Both the position numbers and the translations under genes were made by a program. Under the pieces are notes generated by a model that was not told where the DNA came from, did no database searches, and saw only the letters and a program-made list of their open reading frames with translations. Of a stretch of DNA of 12,645 nucleotides, positions 8,848-12,645 are shown in pieces. Source of the stretch: Isohypsibius dastychi (Eukaryota; Tardigrada; Eutardigrada; Parachela; Isohypsibiidae); the NCBI GenBank assembly GCA_034696485.1, contig JAQIWT010001081.1:1-12645 (forward strand), given 5' to 3'. Every line of letters starts with the position of its first letter. Position 1 is the first letter of the stretch.

Positions 8848-9438
8848 TCTTGATGATCGTTTAGAATGGAATAATCATGCATGAAAAACAGAGTAGAATA
8901 TCACCTACTCGTAGTGGAATGGCATCACAATTCACAGTTAACGATGACGACGATGCTTCTCGTATTTCATTCAAAAAAGCAAAAGCTTTTGGTTAGCCCC
9001 GATGACGGTGCTACGTCACCCCCGATTCAGTTAAATTAACGAAAATTGCGTGATACCACCAAAAACAATTCAGACAGCTGGAAACGTCAGTTTCTCCGTT
9101 TTCGAGGTCTTGTGGAAGTTGCAAAGTTTTTGGTCAGAACTGATATTCTAGCTTTGAAGCGGAGCAGTCACGCTCAGTGCCGCAAATTCGCCAAGGCGGC
9201 GCCAAGCGTTGCCTTCAAGCGGGGTGTAACTCCGCTACTCAACTTTGAAGTTGCTTTTCATTAACAAGCATTCTGGATTTGGAGCAGAATACCTACATCA
9301 CCAGCACGGAGGTCCGGGTACTTCTAGGTCACGGTGGGTGTTCAATGTGACTCATGAGTCATGATGAAACTTCCGGAATTTCCAAGAATATGTAAAGCAT
9401 GCATGACATGTTTGCTGGTTTGCTTGTTCCTCCAGAAA
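8848..9438. promoter_or_regulatory. Divergent promoter region between two mitochondrial-type genes
   Basis: The 591 bp separates the start codons of the PTCD2-like gene (minus) and the leader-bearing gene (plus). Candidate motifs seen: a CRE/ATF half site TACGTCA near 9011-9017, the AP-1 palindrome at 9348-9361 and AGGTCA near 9326. At 9155-9245 there is an imperfect foldback with AGCGGAG and CTCCGCT at its outer ends. No supported exon lies inside. Regulatory function is inferred from gene layout. Confidence 0.45.
9348..9361. promoter_or_regulatory. Palindrome of two abutting AP-1/bZIP sites
   Basis: TGACTCATGAGTCA is a perfect 14-bp palindrome made of two complete TGA(C/G)TCA sites head to head, about 78 bp upstream of the ATG at 9439. 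AP-1 and related bZIP factors bind this heptamer. Binding here is inferred from sequence only. Confidence 0.45.
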
Positions 9439-11310
9439 ATGGCTTTAAAACGTTCTTTCTTTGTGAATGCTGTAAAGTTTCGACGACAATTTGCAACATC
9501 AGGTGCTGTCTTGACGTTTCTGTTCGTGTTCGATGTGGGAAGGAGGTAATCTGTGTTTTTTCTAGAATTTAGCAAGCTGGATTATTTTGATGGAATTTCC
9601 GGAAAACACGAGACTAATCACTCTCCTGCTCTCACCAAATTTGATCGCTTGTCATTGTGTGTGCACGGTATGACGGACACTTGGGGAATTTCAGCCAGCA
9701 TTCAAGAACATATCAAGCGTTTTGGTCAGGAAATTCGGTTCCCGTGAGTGTTTTATCAAGCTCATGCTTTTTCGTGCTACCTGAAACCATTACCAACATT
9801 AATGTTGCAGCGTGCTGAGCTGTGGTCTTTTCAAGCAAGCTCTAACTCCATCTTCATATGAGGGAGGCAAATCTGGACATCTAGATTTGCGAAAGGTTGG
9901 GAGAGACGTATTGCGAATCCTTTTCACTCGTCGCATGTATCTTCTACTCAAGTATTACACTCTTCGTTTTACTTGTGCTTCGGGAACTGGAAATGTAATT
10001 TTTAGGGGTTATCGTGGTACGTTCGAAGCGGAAGCAGCTGGCTATCGGTTAGTGGGCAAACCCAACTTATTCCACGACTTTGCTGCTGCCACAAAACTTG
10101 CATCGTACATAATCCCAGTCCAAGACAACGCATCATTGAAACTAGAAACTGGCATTGCGAACGTCCAGCAGACTCTGCCGAGGAGTATATCATCAGATGA
10201 GAAGGTAAGATGACTTGAGGATACCTCTGTGGGTTTGATTTGCAATAAAAATCGAATTTTCCGACGTGAAAGTGATTCTGTCGCCATAAACTTAATTGGG
10301 TTTCAATTTTTGCTTCGTTTTTGGTCAGGCAGAAACGTTCGAAATGAAGACATCCGTTGAATTTTGGCAAAATATGGCTGACAGTATTTCTGTCGTACTT
10401 GAGCTTCTTCAACTGGTATATTTCTGGCTGTTTTATGAAAGTCAAATCTTGATGCACCATTCAGTGAGATGAAATTTTAAGTTCAGAAAAAATTGTTGGA
10501 ATTCCATGGAAGTGGCTCGACTAGAAGAACACAATACCATGATTTTTCTTTTCCTGAAGCTCCACGCTTAATTTCGAAATTTTTACTGCGCAGAAATTTT
10601 TCTCCGAAATTTTTGTTCGTGGTTGCTATTGAAATTCAGAGTTCCATATCTTCTGTGAACAGGCCCTCGGAATTTGCGCTTTTCGTATTTGTCGCTTGGT
10701 CATTATTTGCTTCGCGAGTCCATTTGATTGATACATTAACCTTTCGACAATTTAATTTCCGGCGATCTCGAACTTCCAGCCCGAGCAGCTTATTTTTTGT
10801 TCGGAATATTTTGAATTGTAGCACAGTTCTCCGTTATTTTGGCCCTATTTCTTAGCTGAACGTCAATAGACCTTCTTCGCAGACTACTGTAGATTTTAAG
10901 TCAGTCCGGTTTTCCGGACTGATAAAAAATTCCCAAGAGAATTCGGATTTCATTCATAACGGTTATTTTTGCAGTTTTCACCGTCAGAAAATTGCGCAGC
11001 TGATGATGGGATCCGTAATGTCAGCCTTGCTGTTGCGGGAGCAGTTTATTTGGACACCGCCGATACGGACTATGTGGAGCAGGTATTCTTCCCTCATCTG
11101 ACGAATGCGCTCGGTACGCATGAAGTTTTCTGATGCAAATATTCAGTTTATTGAGCTGTTTTTGTTGTAGAAGAAGAAGCCACTTTGACGTTGGCAAAAA
11201 TGAACATTAACTACGAGGAAACAAAACCGGAGTATTTTCACGTAAAATTCAAGATTGACTGTCTGAAAGAAGAATTGATGGAACTTGGTTATAAAGTTGA
11301 CAACATCTGA
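9439..11310 (+). CDS. Unrecognised protein with mitochondrial leader (six exons)
   Basis: Exons 9439-9502, 9566-9743, 9811-10204, 10329-10415, 10975-11113 and 11171-11310 join in phase throughout (1002 nt, 333 aa). The leader MALKRSFFVNAVKFRRQFAT is a textbook amphipathic presequence: K/R-rich, no acidic residues, RRQFAT near a likely cleavage site. After it come FSKLDYFDGISGKH, LTKFDRLSLCVHGMTDTWG, an Ala-rich helical stretch (FHDFAAATKLASYI), a helix SVEFWQNMADSISVVLELL, VAGAVYLDTADTDYVEQVFF, and a charged C-terminus ending EELMELGYKVDNI. I do not recognise the family. Exon 3 contains a hydrophobic/basic insert (FTRRMYLLLKYYTLRFT) that could be retained intron, although no phase-compatible splice pair removes it. 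The fourth intron (10416-10974) is 559 nt, ten times the usual length, and may hide another exon; 10487 onward (KKLLEFHGSG) follows an acceptor-like TTCAG. An acceptor-like TTCCTCCAG ends 3 nt before the ATG. The neighbour is the divergent PTCD2-like gene. The gene model is well supported; function is unknown. Confidence 0.72.
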
Positions 11311-11639
11311 ATGTTTCGATAATGTTTTTTGTTTTTTGAATCTATATAACTCTGTTAATCTTAACTAATTTTACTCACAAGAATATCTGGGAACCTTTTA
11401 TGTACTATGGTAGAAACAAAAAATTGTTTATGCAACCCGCTTTTGTTAGACGCGTCAACCAGAGGCTTCTCATTGTTCAGAAATTTCTTTGTTTATATGA
11501 TCTGTTAATTTGTGATTCGGTAATCTGCACATTTTTTGGATTCCCAACGAAAAAGCCATCGACCAGTTTTCATCGCGGTGGAGAGTTCAGCTCCAGACAC
11601 CTTTGGCCGCTGGTGGGTTGCTAGTGGAAACTTTTTTCT
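11311..11639. other. 3' flank and possible decayed transporter loop
   Basis: Downstream of the leader-bearing gene no AATAAA occurs nearby; the first plus-strand one is at 11859-11864. About 11540-11620 reads PTKKPSTSF and RHLWP, a faint echo of TKPPPKKSWLP just before TM7 of the transporter at 3600, so the decayed copy may start here. Otherwise nothing is seen. Confidence 0.35.
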
Positions 11640-12185
11640 TGAACGTTTTGAATGCAGAAGACTTTATTTTGCTGATGACCTTGAGTTTTGGATCAGTCAA
11701 AAATTTCAGGATTGACGTTGTGAAATTTCCTCTCTTCCAGTTTAATCAAATTGCATGCTCAATCGCTTGAGTTGTAGCTACCAAGCTCGGGATCAATCCT
11801 GATCAAGGCTTTACAGCTATTCACCAGTCTCCAAGAAAATATATGCTAAAGGTCAGTTAATAAAAGAATTAAAACAGTTCCTTCTTGACAACTGTGGCAT
11901 TAGTTTTAATCTGGATGACAAACCAGAATGGAAATGGACCAGACATGAACGGAAGTAGCCACTGTGATCTCATCGGCACCAGTTCTTTCTCAGCTTTCAA
12001 CCGTCCTCACCAGCCGAATCAGACTACCAAGTCAGACAAGCGCAGGGTACCTCTGGGCAGTCTCAGTTCAGTCGTGTAGCTGCCATGACCGTCGGCGACC
12101 CAATTGTGGATGCTTCTTTATTTCGGCGTACAAGTTCTTCGTTCTAATTTGAAGAACAAAGCGTTACTCGGTAGTTCTGCGAGCT
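11640..12185 (+). pseudogene. Decayed second copy of the monocarboxylate transporter
   Basis: Blocks in the same order as the transporter at 3340-4430 can be read in shifting frames. NAEDFILLMTLSFGS matches YKNWVFLIFSLASFL (TM7). VVKFPLFQFNQIA matches VAFFVPFLFIPDFA. TKLGINPDQGF matches AEGISKLDSSY, and WMTNQNGNGPDMN matches WLTDRSGMDPM. APVLSQLSTVLTSRIRL matches APFVSLLSIILTSRIGL, followed at DNA level by GGGCAGTC.CAGTTC as in the left copy (GQSQF). An in-frame stop separates the second and third blocks, frames change before APVLS, the last exon is mostly missing and the stop codon region is altered. It is therefore a pseudogene. TM1-6 are not seen here either. Confidence 0.7.
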
Positions 12186-12462
12186 AAGATTCGTTCCTAG
12201 TAGCTGACAACCATGTCTAACTCCGAAACCCAAGGAACGCACACGCCACGCTTCCGCGAAGTTCAAGATGTCATCGCATCATCAACATTTCTCGAGGATA
12301 TCGCCTTCTGCCTATTTCCTTCTGTCCGCCATGGCGGATAAAAAGTTCAGTGAAAGCTCGGGTTTCATTTCCTGCAATGACGGGAAACCACCGACATGGA
12401 CAGTTTTCGTCAGCGCACTTCCGGTTAAAATACAGAAACATTCAAAACCGAAAATACAGCTT
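12186..12462. other. Convergent 3' region, second copy
   Basis: No exon is seen. The left part (about 12200-12270) is related to the transporter 3' flank at 4440-4520, including GGAACGCACAC and ACGCTTCCG. The interval plays the same role as 4431-4756: between the transporter copy and the ECHDC1 exon, at about 280 bp. Confidence 0.5.
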
Positions 12463-12645
12463 TCATTTCTTCAATGCATTCTGCAAAGCGGTCAGATGTC
12501 CAGGCGATCCCCAAGTTCTCCGGAAATGCTCTTTTTCCTCAGCATAAAGTATCTCCATGGAAGCATTATTCGCCGCACTTTTCATCAGTGATTTGTAGCT
12601 TTTTATAATCGCCGGTGAAAATTTGGAAAAATTATCCAGATACCA
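12463..12645 (-). CDS. ECHDC1: ECHDC1-like crotonase (ethylmalonyl-CoA decarboxylase type), C-terminal part
   Basis: The minus strand is open from the window edge to a TGA at 12463-12465, giving 60 residues. WYLDNFSKFSPAIIKSYKSL lines up with the C-terminal segment of human ECHDC1 as I know it (WLKQF..GPPEVIRALKKS), and FRRTWGSPGHLTAL matches the family's ending DLLGTVWGGPANLEAI. The spacing between these blocks is conserved. ECHDC1 belongs to the enoyl-CoA hydratase/isomerase (crotonase) superfamily and decarboxylates ethylmalonyl-CoA and methylmalonyl-CoA as metabolite repair in the cytosol. The catalytic part lies outside the window, so another short crotonase cannot be excluded, though the WG.P..L ending favours ECHDC1. 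A broken copy of this exon is at 4757-4930. Confidence 0.75.
   Translation of the reverse strand, partial: WYLDNFSKFSPAIIKSYKSLMKSAANNASMEILYAEEKEHFRRTWGSPGHLTALQNALKK

Noticed and set aside
9158-9237. tRNA-like stretch with AGCGGAG and CTCCGCT about 78 nt apart and a TTCAAGC inside
   Set aside because: The inner bases do not form a T arm or anticodon arm and there is no proper D loop; it fits an imperfect foldback better.
1-12645. CRISPR arrays, bacterial operons, prophage or rRNA genes
   Set aside because: The window is intron-bearing animal DNA; no spaced direct repeats, ribosome-binding sites or rRNA-like sequence were seen.

Overview
This is eukaryotic, animal DNA. Genes are split by short GT-AG introns, mostly 55 to 75 nt and ending in pyrimidine-rich TTTCAG or TTCCAG, and the recognisable proteins are metazoan: a Polycomb/CBX chromodomain protein, an SLC16 monocarboxylate transporter, a PTCD2-like mitochondrial PPR protein and an ECHDC1-like crotonase. 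Compact introns, roughly 45 % GC and an invertebrate-style transporter loop suggest a small-genome invertebrate such as a tardigrade, a crustacean or a similar ecdysozoan. The sequence alone does not settle the phylum. All identifications come from reading translations; no database was searched.

Layout, left to right: (1) 1-802, 3' flank of the CBX gene with a minus-strand poly(A) signal. (2) 803-2339, minus, a two-exon Polycomb/CBX gene whose exons join in phase and give 258 aa. (3) 2340-2816, a gene-free stretch with two strong inverted repeats. (4) 2817-4430, plus, the C-terminal half (six membrane helices) of a monocarboxylate transporter, with a doubtful 5' exon. (5) about 4757-4930, minus, a decayed ECHDC1 last exon. 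(6) about 5040-6281, plus, coiled-coil exon-like pieces, perhaps Rab11-FIP-like and probably not an intact gene. (7) 6921-8847, minus, an eight-exon PTCD2-like gene (499 aa) in which every junction is in phase. (8) 8848-9438, a shared divergent promoter region with an AP-1 type palindrome. (9) 9439-11310, plus, a six-exon gene for an unrecognised 333-aa protein with a typical mitochondrial leader. (10) about 11640-12185, plus, a decayed second copy of the transporter. (11) 12463-12645, minus, the intact last exon of an ECHDC1-like gene that runs off the window.

The most interesting structure is a duplicated convergent pair, transporter (plus) facing ECHDC1 (minus), present once at about 3600-4930 and again at about 11640-12645. 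Decay is reciprocal: the transporter reading frame is open in the left copy and broken in the right, while the ECHDC1 frame is broken in the left and open in the right. The homology also covers the intergenic 3' sequences. The second theme is mitochondrial: the PTCD2-like gene and the unknown leader-bearing gene diverge from one 591-bp region and may be co-regulated.
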